NCBI GenBank assembly: GCA_030425825.1
Contig: JAUHZY010000001.1
Location: 1,150,834 to 1,214,833, forward strand
Length of the DNA: 64,000 nt
Direction of reading: 5' to 3'
Source of the DNA: Alphaproteobacteria bacterium
GTDB taxonomy: Bacteria; Pseudomonadota; Alphaproteobacteria; JAUHZY01
Numbering within the stretch: the first letter of the stretch is position 1; every line of letters begins with the position of its first letter. Positions 16,952 to 25,867 of this stretch are shown here, in pieces. Below the pieces are notes generated by a model. It was not told the origin of the DNA, ran no database searches, and was given only the letters and a program-made list of their open reading frames with translations. Both the position numbers and the translations under genes were made by a program.

Positions 16952-17657
16952 TAACTTGCTCCTCAGATAATTTGAATCCCAAACCCGACATATAGTCAAT
17001 TAAATCAACATGCTCTTTAGCATGTGTATTTATTTCTATTAAAACAGACTTGACCTTTTTGTTCTCAAGCGTCTTTTTCATACCATGAATAATTTTGTGC
17101 TCTAAACCATCAACATCAATTTTGATGTGCGTTGGCACCTCCACGACAGACTGCGCTATAAGATCATCAAAAACCAAAGACACACAGCCTTGCTTGAAAG
17201 GAAACTTATGTGGCTTAAGGTGGTAATTAATTTCTTCGTTAAAACTGTGGCAAGATCCACCAATTTGTACAGAAGAAAGGTGTAACATCCCTACTTCGGC
17301 CTTATCAGACAAAGCAACAGGAAATGCTGTTATATTTTCTGATAATTCATTTAAAAGAATATTTCTTGAAAGAACAGCAAAGTTCTGGGCTTCGGGCTCA
17401 AAAGAAAAAACCTTTACACCCTTAACACCCGCCGCATACACTGTATACATACCAACATTGGCGCCAATATCAACAAGCACATCATCTGCATCCATAGAGT
17501 TCAACCAAGCAATGGTATCTGGCTCTTTATCAAAAAGAGATTTAACGCGCCATACTGTTTGTGAGTTAGGCGTCGAATAAACAAGCTTTTTACCTTCCAC
17601 ATCAAGTGACATTTTAGGATTCAAGCGCTCGTACTGCTTGATTGTAATAGCTTCCAT
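16890..17657 (-). CDS. FkbM family methyltransferase
   Basis: 255 residues with the class I SAM-binding motif DVLVDIGANVGMYTVYAAG, the FSFEPEAQNFAVLSRN strand-helix that follows, and THIKIDVDGLEHKII typical of the FkbM family. Members O-methylate sugars, macrolides or amino-acid derivatives. Here it lies between an RTX protein gene (67 bases upstream) and an overlapping oxygenase-like gene. An acceptor cannot be named; the context points to a surface or secreted product. Confidence 0.85.
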   Translation of the reverse strand: MEAITIKQYERLNPKMSLDVEGKKLVYSTPNSQTVWRVKSLFDKEPDTIAWLNSMDADDVLVDIGANVGMYTVYAAGVKGVKVFSFEPEAQNFAVLSRNILLNELSENITAFPVALSDKAEVGMLHLSSVQIGGSCHSFNEEINYHLKPHKFPFKQGCVSLVFDDLIAQSVVEVPTHIKIDVDGLEHKIIHGMKKTLENKKVKSVLIEINTHAKEHVDLIDYMSGLGFKLSEEQVNESVRKEGSFAGIGNHIFDR

Positions 17658-17724
17658 TTAACAACCTTTAACTTTAGAAATAAGGATCGTTAAGATACTT
17701 TTTTATTTTATTCTTTTCAAGAAA

Positions 17725-19074
17725 TTAAAGTGTGACGCCATTGAAGACGATATTGTAATCTTGGTCTTCTGCAAGCTCACGTAGGTTTGTTGCTGAGACA
17801 TAAGCTTGATTTTCTAAAACAATCATAAACTCTTCGTTGTTATCGATACGAATTTGAACAGCACTTGCCACATTGTCATAGAAAACAGAAATAAAGTCTT
17901 CATCGTATAGGACTGTTGCGTTTCCTGTAATAAATAAAGTTGCAGGGTTATTAATAATAATATCAATCACATCATAGGTTTTGTTAAAATCAGCAACAAT
18001 ATCTTCAGCGCCTGAAGCATTACTAATACCTTCTATCATCCCCATGAATTCTGGGAAATCTTCGTTCGCAGTTACATTCCTCATATCATATTGGAATGCA
18101 AAAACATCTGCGCCTGTGCCGCCAATTAAGGTATCATTTCCTTCCCAGCCAACAAGCGTATCATCACCTTCGCTACCTGATATTTCATCATCTCCCTTAC
18201 CACCACGAATATAATCCGCATCCAGGCCGCCATCAATTGTATCATCACCAAGATTGCCTTGAATACTATCATCATTCATGCCGCCTTGAATAAAATCGCC
18301 GTCTTTACCACCTAAAATCGTATCGTCGCCTTCACCACCATATAAGGTATCACCTTCTTGGTTTCCCTGCAGAAAATCATCTCCACCGCTTCCATAAATT
18401 TGATCGCTGCCATCACCGCCGTAAAGAACATCATTACTATCTCCACCACGAAGAGAGTCATCTCCTAAATCGCCGTATATCAGGTCTTCACCACTATCTC
18501 CACGAATCGTGTCATCGCCTTTGCCACCTCTTAATGTTGAGTTCCCAAATCCACCAATAATACTGTCATTATCTGCATTACCATTGACAAGGTTGTCACC
18601 ACTGTCACCAAAAATAGTGTCATTACCCATCCCGCCAAAAATGGTATCATTGCCATCGCTACCCTCCAGGTCATCGTCTCCTTTATTCCCTTGAATAAAG
18701 TCATCACCTTGACCACCATGCAAAGCGTCATTTCCACTTAGACCGGAGAGCCTATCATCAGCTAATGACCCAAACATATAATTCCCAACATCATCTTCTG
18801 ACGCTGTTGAGTTATCGCCAATAATAAGCTGACTGCCATCATCAAAACGAATATTGCCGTTACCTTGGCTATCAACAATTTGTGTTATATCGAGTGTTGG
18901 CACGATGAAAGCGCTTAAATGCGGCGCCTTAAAGAAGGTTCCACCATTAGCAAGGCCAATAACAGAGACTTCTGCGGCGCTAACACCAGTAAATACCAGA
19001 CGATCTGCCTCAGGATTAAAACCTTTAACGATCGAAGGATTTGCTGCGACATCCTGTGCTTTAAAAATTGTCAT
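17725..19074 (-). CDS. RTX calcium-binding repeat protein 1
   Basis: 449 residues. An N-terminal region (1-105) shared with its neighbour precedes about 22 glycine/aspartate nonapeptides (roughly 105-310), for example GGKGDDTIRGDSGEDLIYG, which fold into a Ca2+-binding parallel beta roll. The last 130 residues are not repetitive and end in a short hydrophobic stretch (YNIVFNGVTL), as in uncleaved C-terminal signals of type I secretion. No type I transporter genes are in the window. It lacks any toxin or enzyme domain I can see. It sits 68 bases downstream of the second RTX gene and looks like a tandem duplicate. Confidence 0.88.
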   Translation of the reverse strand: MTIFKAQDVAANPSIVKGFNPEADRLVFTGVSAAEVSVIGLANGGTFFKAPHLSAFIVPTLDITQIVDSQGNGNIRFDDGSQLIIGDNSTASEDDVGNYMFGSLADDRLSGLSGNDALHGGQGDDFIQGNKGDDDLEGSDGNDTIFGGMGNDTIFGDSGDNLVNGNADNDSIIGGFGNSTLRGGKGDDTIRGDSGEDLIYGDLGDDSLRGGDSNDVLYGGDGSDQIYGSGGDDFLQGNQEGDTLYGGEGDDTILGGKDGDFIQGGMNDDSIQGNLGDDTIDGGLDADYIRGGKGDDEISGSEGDDTLVGWEGNDTLIGGTGADVFAFQYDMRNVTANEDFPEFMGMIEGISNASGAEDIVADFNKTYDVIDIIINNPATLFITGNATVLYDEDFISVFYDNVASAVQIRIDNNEEFMIVLENQAYVSATNLRELAEDQDYNIVFNGVTL

Positions 19075-19142
19075 TACATACTCTTTTGCTCATCACCTTA
19101 TGGGAGGCAAAAAATGTGCCATGACAGACGTTTTTATGAATT

Positions 19143-20597
19143 TTAAATAAGCTGCAACGTTATATCGTAATTTGCAAGCGTTGACAGTTCGTCCAAACTA
19201 CTTGCTGAAGCGATGCCTAGACTTTGAATAATAATTTTCTGTGTCTCCAAAGAACCATTCAAATAAATCTCAAGATCTGACCCATTTTGTGTCACATCTA
19301 TTAACCCCGCAGAAAGTGTCGCAGGTGCTGTCGCTGAAAAAAGATGTGTTGTATCAGATAGCTGAATAATAATTGTATCAAAGTCAGCATCAAAATCAGA
19401 AACATAGTCTATACCATCACCATCCAGAGACCCCATCTGATCCGCACTTTGGTTGGCATCAACAGCGCTAGCAGAATAAGAAAAGGTAAATGTGTCTTCG
19501 CCATCACCACCCAACAATGTGTCATTACCATTGCCGCCTTCAAGCGCGTCATTGCCGTCGCCACCATCAATCGTGTCATTGCCGTCGCCGCCTAAAAGCG
19601 TATCTTCATTATTACCGCCATTGACAAGGTCATCACCAGAAGCGCCGTAAATCAGATCATCACCTTCGCCACCTTCTATACTGTCATTACCGCTACCACC
19701 ATCAAGACTGTCATTACCGAATCCACCTTCTAGCGTATCTGCGCCGTTAGATCCGAAAACGCTGTCATTGCCAAGGTTACCATTAATAAAATCATCGCCA
19801 TCATCGCCAACAGCAACATCATTTCCCTTGCCACCAAAAACCGTATCATTACCATTGCCACCGTTCAGCGTATCGTTGCCTTGGTTTCCCTGCAGAAAGT
19901 CATTTCCACTCTCACCATCGGCCTGATCTGCACCATCACCACCATATAAAAAATCGTTCCCATCACCGCCATCTAGAATATCATCGCCAAGATCACCGTT
20001 AATGATGTCATTTGCACTACCACCATCAACTGCATCATTCCCTTTACCGCCTCGAATATTATCATCGCCATCATCGCCCTTGACGATATCGTCTCCTTTA
20101 TTTCCATTCATATTATCATTTCCAGCACCGCCAGAAAGCGAGTCAGCACCCTGCCCGCCACGCAATACATCGCTGCCAAGCCCCCCAACAATCGTGTCAT
20201 CGCCTTGATTCCCATGAATAAAATCATCACCAGCCAAGCCATCTAAGCTGTCATTTCCTTCTAGGCCTGACAGCCGGTCTGCACGAACACTGCCCGTCAA
20301 TGCGTTGGCAGAAGCATCCAATGATGAAGCTGTTGTACCGTCGCCTACAAGAAGTAAGCTTAAATCAGAAAATTCCATGTTCCCATTCAGGCCATTGGAG
20401 GTCATTTTCTCAATAGGCAAGGTCGCCACAAAAAGGCTTCCAACACCCGCAACAGAAATAATAGAACCTGTTGAAAGTGCAGAAACAGAGACTTGTGACG
20501 CAGAAATGCCAGAAAAAAATAATGTATCAGAATCAGGATCAAAACTTGAGACCAAAGATGGCCGCGCAACAGCTCCTGAAAACAGATAAATAGACAT
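19143..20597 (-). CDS. RTX calcium-binding repeat protein 2
   Basis: 484 residues, paralogous to the next gene downstream: the same N-terminal pattern (PSLVSSFDPDSDTLFFSG against PSIVKGFNPEADRLVFTG), then about 30 GGxGxDxUx nonapeptides (roughly 115-385) and a C-terminal region ending NYDITLQLI. Within the repeats, Phe-containing units such as DFIHGN, DFLQGN and DFINGN recur at similar places in both proteins. The protein is very acidic, as usual for RTX proteins that fold only outside the cell in calcium. It starts 10 bases after the LOG-family gene ends. Likely exported by a type I system encoded elsewhere; role may be surface layer or adhesion (inference). Confidence 0.88.
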   Translation of the reverse strand: MSIYLFSGAVARPSLVSSFDPDSDTLFFSGISASQVSVSALSTGSIISVAGVGSLFVATLPIEKMTSNGLNGNMEFSDLSLLLVGDGTTASSLDASANALTGSVRADRLSGLEGNDSLDGLAGDDFIHGNQGDDTIVGGLGSDVLRGGQGADSLSGGAGNDNMNGNKGDDIVKGDDGDDNIRGGKGNDAVDGGSANDIINGDLGDDILDGGDGNDFLYGGDGADQADGESGNDFLQGNQGNDTLNGGNGNDTVFGGKGNDVAVGDDGDDFINGNLGNDSVFGSNGADTLEGGFGNDSLDGGSGNDSIEGGEGDDLIYGASGDDLVNGGNNEDTLLGGDGNDTIDGGDGNDALEGGNGNDTLLGGDGEDTFTFSYSASAVDANQSADQMGSLDGDGIDYVSDFDADFDTIIIQLSDTTHLFSATAPATLSAGLIDVTQNGSDLEIYLNGSLETQKIIIQSLGIASASSLDELSTLANYDITLQLI

Positions 20598-20607
20598 AAA
20601 AAAACCC

Positions 20608-21192
20608 TTATATTCTTTCGTCTTTTGCTTCGATTGTCGGCACAGGCATTTTAAGAATTGTTGGAATGATATCTTCTACCTTATCAACAACGGTATAAAG
20701 AGAACGCGTACTTTCGCTCGCAAAATTCTTCGAAATAATTGAATCAAAAAGCTTCAAAAGAGCATCCCAATAACCATCAACATTAACAATGATGACAGGA
20801 TAACTATGAAGGCGGAGCTGCTTCCAAGTAATAATCTCAAACATTTCATCCATCGTACCAAAACCGCCAGGCATGATCACAAAGGCTTCAGCCATCTTAA
20901 ACATTTGCTTTTTACGCTGGTGCATGTCTTTGGTAATTGTAAGCTGCGTAATGCCTGCATGTCCTTTTTCATAAGTTTCTAAATGCTCTGGCAAAACGCC
21001 GTAAACATTTCCTCCGCCCTCTAAGACAGCATCTGCAGTTGCACCCATAAGGCCAATTTGTGAGCCACCGTAAACAAGCGCGATATTTTCCTGAACCATC
21101 AGGCGCCCTAGCTGGACTGCATATTCTTTGTATTTAGGGTCAGCTTTCTCGGAAGCCCCACAATAGACACAAATAGCTGATACTTTTGGCAT
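20608..21192 (-). CDS. LOG family (TIGR00730-type) phosphoribohydrolase
   Basis: 194 residues with the two family signatures PGGFGTMDEMFEIITW and an N-terminal SAICVYCGASEKADP with GGSQIGLMGA. Members cleave nucleoside 5'-monophosphates; plant and some bacterial members release cytokinin bases. The exact substrate here is not shown by sequence. It is the first gene of a minus-strand run with two RTX genes, but it may simply be a housekeeping neighbour. The 220-base gap upstream is shared with the divergent MipA/OmpV gene. Confidence 0.88.
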   Translation of the reverse strand: MPKVSAICVYCGASEKADPKYKEYAVQLGRLMVQENIALVYGGSQIGLMGATADAVLEGGGNVYGVLPEHLETYEKGHAGITQLTITKDMHQRKKQMFKMAEAFVIMPGGFGTMDEMFEIITWKQLRLHSYPVIIVNVDGYWDALLKLFDSIISKNFASESTRSLYTVVDKVEDIIPTILKMPVPTIEAKDERI

Positions 21193-21412
21193 TTTTATTC
21201 CTTCTTGTTTGCTAAAAAAATTAAAAAACGCAATATATTGATGTTTTTCCTTTTATGAACTCAACATATAGCTTATTTTAAATTTTTGAAAGAGGTTTTT
21301 TGAAAGAAATTTGTTGCTGGAACATGGGTTTTTCCCTATTGTTACGTCACAGATTCAGCATGTTTTATTCGTGTCAGATTGACATCTTTTTGGGTATTTA
21401 GAAACATAATCT

Positions 21413-22375
21413 ATGAGCATTTTTAAACAAAAGCGGATTATTTTGGTGACTTGGCTGATTGCAGCAATGCTAACAGCCATGCAATCAGCCCATGCCGAAG
21501 ATTATTACGACCGCCGATACCAAAAAGAAGGTGCATGGTCACAAATGTTTGGTATTGGCATGCTATACATTCCTGAATGGGAAGGTGATGATGAGCTTGC
21601 TTTTCACGCCACACCCCTTTTTGACTTTAGATGGCGAGAACGCTTTTTCATCAGCTCTCGCGATGGTATTGGGTTTAATTTTTACAGAGGAAACCGTGTC
21701 AAAGCAGCACTTTCGATCGGATATATGCCAGGACGCAGTGAAGGTGACTCAGCAAACTTGACAGGACTTGGCGATATTTCAACGGCAGCAAGTGTTAACC
21801 TGTTCACAACAATTGAGCATCAAGGCTGGTTGTTCGGCATGGGTTTATCACGTGCCATCACAGGCGACCATGATGGTATGATCGCTGCATTCTCAGCAGA
21901 CAGATACTATGTCATTGATGATGAGACAACATTAAATTTTGGGACAACATTACGCCTTGCTGATGAAGAATATATGCAAGCATTCTACAGCATAAATGCA
22001 GCACAATCAGCAGCCAGCAGTCCAACAGCTACGACATCGACCAGTGGCGGCACAGAGTTTGAGGTTGTTGATCTAGATGCTTTTGAAAATGTTATTGTAG
22101 GCTTTGCAGAAGATGAAACAACTGACAATGACGAAACCGCTTCCGCACGCGATACAAGAGAAAAACAACAATTACCAACATATGAAGCTGGTGCAGGCTT
22201 AAAAGACATGGGGGTTCACTTAAACCTTTATCATAAATGGGATGACAACTGGGGTATTGGTGCCAGTGCTACGGCATCACAAATGCTTGGCGATGCAGCA
22301 GACAACCCACTTGTTGACTATCGTGGAAAATCACTCCAATTGGGTGGTGGACTTTACCTAACATATACATTTTAA
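21413..22375 (+). CDS. MipA/OmpV family outer membrane protein
   Basis: 320 residues. Signal peptide 1-28 (ending SAHA before EDYYDRR). The mature part matches the MipA/OmpV pattern: MFGIGMLYIPEWEGDDE, TPLFDFRWRERFFIS, GIGFNFYRGNRVKAALSIGY, SRAITGDHDGM. It ends LQLGGGLYLTYTF with a terminal Phe, the usual barrel insertion signal. An acidic Ala/Thr/Ser-rich loop of about 50 residues (around 200-250) is unusual in length for the family. No Shine-Dalgarno site is visible before the ATG; a TTGACA box is at 21379-21384. The family includes a scaffold protein for murein enzymes in E. coli. Confidence 0.88.
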   Translation: MSIFKQKRIILVTWLIAAMLTAMQSAHAEDYYDRRYQKEGAWSQMFGIGMLYIPEWEGDDELAFHATPLFDFRWRERFFISSRDGIGFNFYRGNRVKAALSIGYMPGRSEGDSANLTGLGDISTAASVNLFTTIEHQGWLFGMGLSRAITGDHDGMIAAFSADRYYVIDDETTLNFGTTLRLADEEYMQAFYSINAAQSAASSPTATTSTSGGTEFEVVDLDAFENVIVGFAEDETTDNDETASARDTREKQQLPTYEAGAGLKDMGVHLNLYHKWDDNWGIGASATASQMLGDAADNPLVDYRGKSLQLGGGLYLTYTF

Positions 22376-22383
22376 GGAAAAAC

Positions 22384-22932
22384 ATGATGAAAAAGTTTCT
22401 TATAGGCTGTATGCTCTCTGCTCTCATTTATTTAGGATCACATGAAGCAAAGGCACAAGATATGGAAAACACTCTTTACTTAGAACTTGAAAATGGACGC
22501 GTCACAATCGAAATGCGACCAGATCTTGCACCAAATCACGTTGCACGTATCAAAGAGCTGACACGAGAAGGCTTTTACGATGGTATTGTTTTCCACCGTG
22601 TTATTGACGGCTTCATGGCCCAAACAGGCGACCCGACAGGAACTGGAACAGGTGGCAGTGGAAAAAATTTGGATGCAGAGTTCTCTGATGAGCCTCATTT
22701 ACGTGGCGCTGTATCTATGGCACGTGCCAGCGACCCAAACAGCGCTGACAGTCAGTTCTTTATTGTCTTCGAAGCAGCTCCACACTTGGACAATCAATAC
22801 ACGCTTTGGGGGCAGGTAACAGAAGGCATGGAACATGTCGATGCCATTAAAAAAGGTGACGCTTATTCTGGTAAAGTCTCTGATCCTGACAAAATTATTT
22901 CTTTGAAAGTTGCCGCGGATGTCAGTGAGTAA
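22384..22932 (+). CDS. ppiA: Periplasmic cyclophilin-type peptidyl-prolyl isomerase
   Basis: 182 residues with a signal peptide (1-24, ending EAKA before QDMEN) and a full cyclophilin domain: GIVFHRVIDGFMAQTGDPTG, MARASDPNSADSQFFI and LDNQYTLWGQVTEGM are the active-site and binding segments. It accelerates proline isomerisation during folding in the periplasm. AAGGA precedes a double ATG; either Met may be used. The following gene overlaps its last codons, so trpE(G) may depend on its transcript. Confidence 0.92.
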   Translation: MMKKFLIGCMLSALIYLGSHEAKAQDMENTLYLELENGRVTIEMRPDLAPNHVARIKELTREGFYDGIVFHRVIDGFMAQTGDPTGTGTGGSGKNLDAEFSDEPHLRGAVSMARASDPNSADSQFFIVFEAAPHLDNQYTLWGQVTEGMEHVDAIKKGDAYSGKVSDPDKIISLKVAADVSE

Positions 22933-25105
22933 AGTTAATCTGGATGACGGATTAGAAATCCAATTAACCGATGAAGAAGTTGACTATGATCACGGCATAG
23001 ACTTTCTTATTGATCGCCTTAATGATCAAAAAGGTGCTTTTTTCTCTTCAGGTATTGAATATCCTGACCGTTATTCACGCTGGGAGATCGGCTTTCACAA
23101 CCCACCGGTCGAATTTATTGCGATTGATCGAACAGTTACTGTTACCGCGCTTAATCAGCGTGGTGAAGTAATTCTGGAACTTATAAAGCCGTACCTTACA
23201 AAAGATACATCTGTTGAAATCAAAACAGATAACCCAAACCGCCTGGAACTATATGTCAATAACTCAGATGCATTCTTTGAAGAAGAAAAAAGAAGTCATA
23301 AGCCAACGGTTTTAACGCCCATTCGTACGCTAACTGATCACCTAACAAATGCCTTTAAGAAAATTGAGGCTGACACAGGAAACAAGCTTCTTTCTGTATG
23401 TGGCCTTTATGGTGCATTTGCTTATGACCTTATTTTTCAATTTGACCCGATCACATTTCATCAAGATCGTTCAAAGAAAGACAAAATATTCCACCTTTTT
23501 CTTCCTGATCGCTTGTATGCGCTGGACCGCCAAAAAGAAAAAGCACAATGTCTAGAAATTGAGTTTAGAAAAGGCGACATCAATACTGCAGAATATGCCA
23601 TTGAGAAAGAAGACACGTCAAAAACAACCATCATCCCAGAAACTTTCGAAGCGCCTGCAATAACGTCTGACCACAAAGGGTCAGAATATGAAAAGAAAGT
23701 AGACATTGCGCGCGAGCGTATGCGTGTTGGTGATATTTTTGAAGTTGTCTTACGTCGAGAGTTCAAAACAAGCTTCCAAGCTTCTCAATCTTCTCTTTTC
23801 AAAAGATTTAGAAAGATCAACCCATCGCCTTATGAGTTCTTTTGTGCTTTTGGAGATGAGTCGCTTATCGGCACATCCCCAGAAATGTTCGTCCGTGTTG
23901 ATGGTAAGCGTATCGAGTCTTGCCCTATTTCTGGCACGATCAGACGTAGTGGGAACCCTATGGAGGATGCTGAACAGCTTCGTCTTTTAATGAACTCGGA
24001 AAAAGATGAAGTTGAATTAACAATGTGTACAGATGTGGATCGCAACGATAAATCACGTGTATGTGAAGCTGGGTCTGTCAAACTGCTTGGTCGACGTCAA
24101 GTTGAAGAGTATGCAGGCCTTTACCATACAGTTGACCATGTCGAAGGGCAGCTTCGAGAAGGCTTTACAGCCATTGACGGTTTCCTAAGTCATATGTGGG
24201 CCGTAACATTAACTGGCGCACCAAAAAAATGGGCTGTACAAATCATTGAAGAACAAGAAAAAAGCCCACGCGCGTGGTATGGTGGTGCAATTGGGTCCAT
24301 AAACTTTAATGGCAATATGAACACAGGCATCACAATTCGTACGATGCACCTGAAAGATAACCAAGTGAAATATAATGTTGGCGCAACGCTTGTTTATGAC
24401 TCGGAAGGTGACCTAGAAGAATTAGAAACCAGAACAAAAGCAACAGCATTCTTTAAGCTTTTTGGGCAAGCTTCAACAAAAAACACAATGGACACAAAGC
24501 CTATTATTACAGGTAAGTTTTTAGGTAAAAAAATTATCATGGTTGATAATGAAGACTCTTTTGTGAACACTTTATCTGACTATTTTAGACAAATGGGTGC
24601 TGATGTTTCAACATACCGCAGCCCCGTTAGTGCAGAGAAAATCATTGCTCTCAACCCTGATATGGTCGTGCATTCCCCTGGCCCCGGAAAACCCGAGCAA
24701 TTTGGCGTGCCAAAACTGGTTTTTGAACTAAGTCAGCATAATGTTCCTCAATTTGGTATTTGCTTAGGCCTGCAAGGTATGGTCGAGGCATTTGGCGGTA
24801 AGTTACGTCTACTTGAAACACCGCGCCACGGAAAAAGATGGACACTAAAACACAAGCAAGCAGATATTTTTGAAGGCCTACCAAGCCCTTGTCTTGTTGG
24901 CGCATATCATTCAATCGTCGCGGATGAAGACAGTTTTCCTGGCTGCCTAGAGGTTCTTGCAGAAAATGAGAGTGGTTTGATCATGGCGATTAAACACAAG
25001 ACAAAGCCAATACGCGCTGTACAATTTCATCCTGAATCAATTTTAACAATGAGTGGGAATACAGGGCTGCGCTTAATCGAAAACCTAATGAAAACGTTAC
25101 CCTAG
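22919..25105 (+). CDS. trpE(G): Fused anthranilate synthase TrpE(G)
   Basis: A single 728-residue chain joins the chorismate-using synthase (residues about 1-510) and the glutamine amidotransferase (about 530-728), which together make anthranilate for tryptophan synthesis. Synthase signatures are IDVARERMRVGDIFEVVL-type helix, GTSPEMFVRV, CPISGTIRR, VDRNDKSRVC and LTGAPKKWAVQ. The amidotransferase has Cys615 in FGICLGLQGM and His704/Glu706 in VQFHPES. The fused form is characteristic of many alphaproteobacteria. The ATG at 22919 is preferred to a TTG at 22910; it overlaps ppiA by 14 bases. No other trp genes and no leader peptide are seen. Confidence 0.95.
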   Translation: MSVSKVNLDDGLEIQLTDEEVDYDHGIDFLIDRLNDQKGAFFSSGIEYPDRYSRWEIGFHNPPVEFIAIDRTVTVTALNQRGEVILELIKPYLTKDTSVEIKTDNPNRLELYVNNSDAFFEEEKRSHKPTVLTPIRTLTDHLTNAFKKIEADTGNKLLSVCGLYGAFAYDLIFQFDPITFHQDRSKKDKIFHLFLPDRLYALDRQKEKAQCLEIEFRKGDINTAEYAIEKEDTSKTTIIPETFEAPAITSDHKGSEYEKKVDIARERMRVGDIFEVVLRREFKTSFQASQSSLFKRFRKINPSPYEFFCAFGDESLIGTSPEMFVRVDGKRIESCPISGTIRRSGNPMEDAEQLRLLMNSEKDEVELTMCTDVDRNDKSRVCEAGSVKLLGRRQVEEYAGLYHTVDHVEGQLREGFTAIDGFLSHMWAVTLTGAPKKWAVQIIEEQEKSPRAWYGGAIGSINFNGNMNTGITIRTMHLKDNQVKYNVGATLVYDSEGDLEELETRTKATAFFKLFGQASTKNTMDTKPIITGKFLGKKIIMVDNEDSFVNTLSDYFRQMGADVSTYRSPVSAEKIIALNPDMVVHSPGPGKPEQFGVPKLVFELSQHNVPQFGICLGLQGMVEAFGGKLRLLETPRHGKRWTLKHKQADIFEGLPSPCLVGAYHSIVADEDSFPGCLEVLAENESGLIMAIKHKTKPIRAVQFHPESILTMSGNTGLRLIENLMKTLP

Positions 25106-25431
25106 ACTGTTAAGTCTAATTCTTTTTTTTCAGCCTCTTTAACTGGTGTTCCAGACTCCTCTACCAGAAAACTTGACTCTTCAGGGATCACGGCTTTTTC
25201 TTCTTTCGGTAAATCTTTACTCTGCGCTTGTTCAGCAGCACGCTGAGCAGCTTGCTCGGCCTTTTCCCGCGCACGATCTTCAGCGGATTCCTGTTGAATT
25301 GTTTTTATTTCGCTTGTCGCATTATCAATAACATTAATCAAAGAGGCCTCCAAAGAAGGCAGCTTCCTTGTCGTAGAATCTGCGCCTAATGCTTGCGGCA
25401 ATAATGTCGAAATAACATTCTCTATTGTCAT
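25102..25431 (-). CDS. Unknown 109-residue coiled-coil protein
   Basis: A small soluble protein that overlaps the end of trpE(G) by 4 bases on the opposite strand. The ribosome site AAAAAGGGGG stands about 10 bases before the ATG. Residues 35-75 are an Ala/Glu/Gln/Arg-rich coiled coil (AREKAEQAAQRAAEQAQ), followed by an acidic Pro-containing tail. No signal peptide and no family recognised. Confidence 0.5.
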   Translation of the reverse strand: MTIENVISTLLPQALGADSTTRKLPSLEASLINVIDNATSEIKTIQQESAEDRAREKAEQAAQRAAEQAQSKDLPKEEKAVIPEESSFLVEESGTPVKEAEKKELDLTV

Positions 25432-25668
25432 TTCAAAACACCCCCTTTTTAGGAATCTTTCAAATAATCACTATTAATTACCCGTCCTGTTACCATTTCA
25501 TTATAACATCTTGCAAGTTATTCGTCTATATTCTGCGAGCAAACACACAATAAAATGCTTAATTTTTAAGCACAACATGTCTAATTCGAATTCAACAAAG
25601 GCACACAGACAGATGCCGATATACAACAGACAACAAAAACCAATGCTTTCGTGCTCTTTTCCCATCCA
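25432..25668. other. Intergenic region with one perfect hairpin
   Basis: No gene seen between the two small genes. TGCTTAA (25556-25562), TTT, TTAAGCA (25566-25572) is a perfect 7-base inverted repeat that could be a weak bidirectional hairpin or an operator. The rest is AT-rich without recognisable structure. Confidence 0.3.
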
Positions 25669-25697
25669 TTGATGTTTTAAGCCGTTTGTGGTACAAT
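25669..25697 (+). promoter_or_regulatory. Sigma-70 type promoter for the 45-residue gene
   Basis: TTGATG (25669-25674) and TACAAT (25692-25697) are separated by exactly 17 bases. Transcription would start near 25704, about 26 bases before the ATG. It is one of the better promoter matches in the window and supports the small downstream gene. Confidence 0.5.
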
Positions 25698-25729
25698 AGT
25701 ATTCATAAGTAATGAAAAGGAGTTATAAA

Positions 25730-25867
25730 ATGACCTCACATGAAGAATATCTACTTGCACAAAAAGATAAGGCATTCCAAGCTCAATATCATTCCTCAAT
25801 GCTTGATGTCCAAGCCGCTGGGATTGCTGAAGTTGTCGCAGGAAAGCTAGGATGGGGTAAAGGTTAG
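25730..25867 (+). CDS. Small protein of 45 residues, unknown
   Basis: An ATG at 25730 with a near-perfect ribosome site (AAAGGAG, 7 bases upstream) and a good promoter opens a 45-codon frame, MTSHEEYLLAQKDKAFQAQY through VVAGKLGWGKG, ending TAG. It is polar and probably helical, with no membrane segment. It overlaps the last codon of the convergent SDR gene by 4 bases. The combination of promoter, ribosome site and clean frame makes a real gene likely, though no family is recognised. Confidence 0.6.
   Translation: MTSHEEYLLAQKDKAFQAQYHSSMLDVQAAGIAEVVAGKLGWGKG

Noticed and set aside
17725-20597. Regular DNA repeats resembling a CRISPR array
   Set aside because: The repeats are coding and correspond to RTX nonapeptides in two intact frames. 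Units are only 27 bases with no spacers of foreign type.
16199-21192. Complete type I secretion locus with the RTX genes
   Set aside because: No ABC transporter, membrane-fusion or TolC-like gene is in the window.
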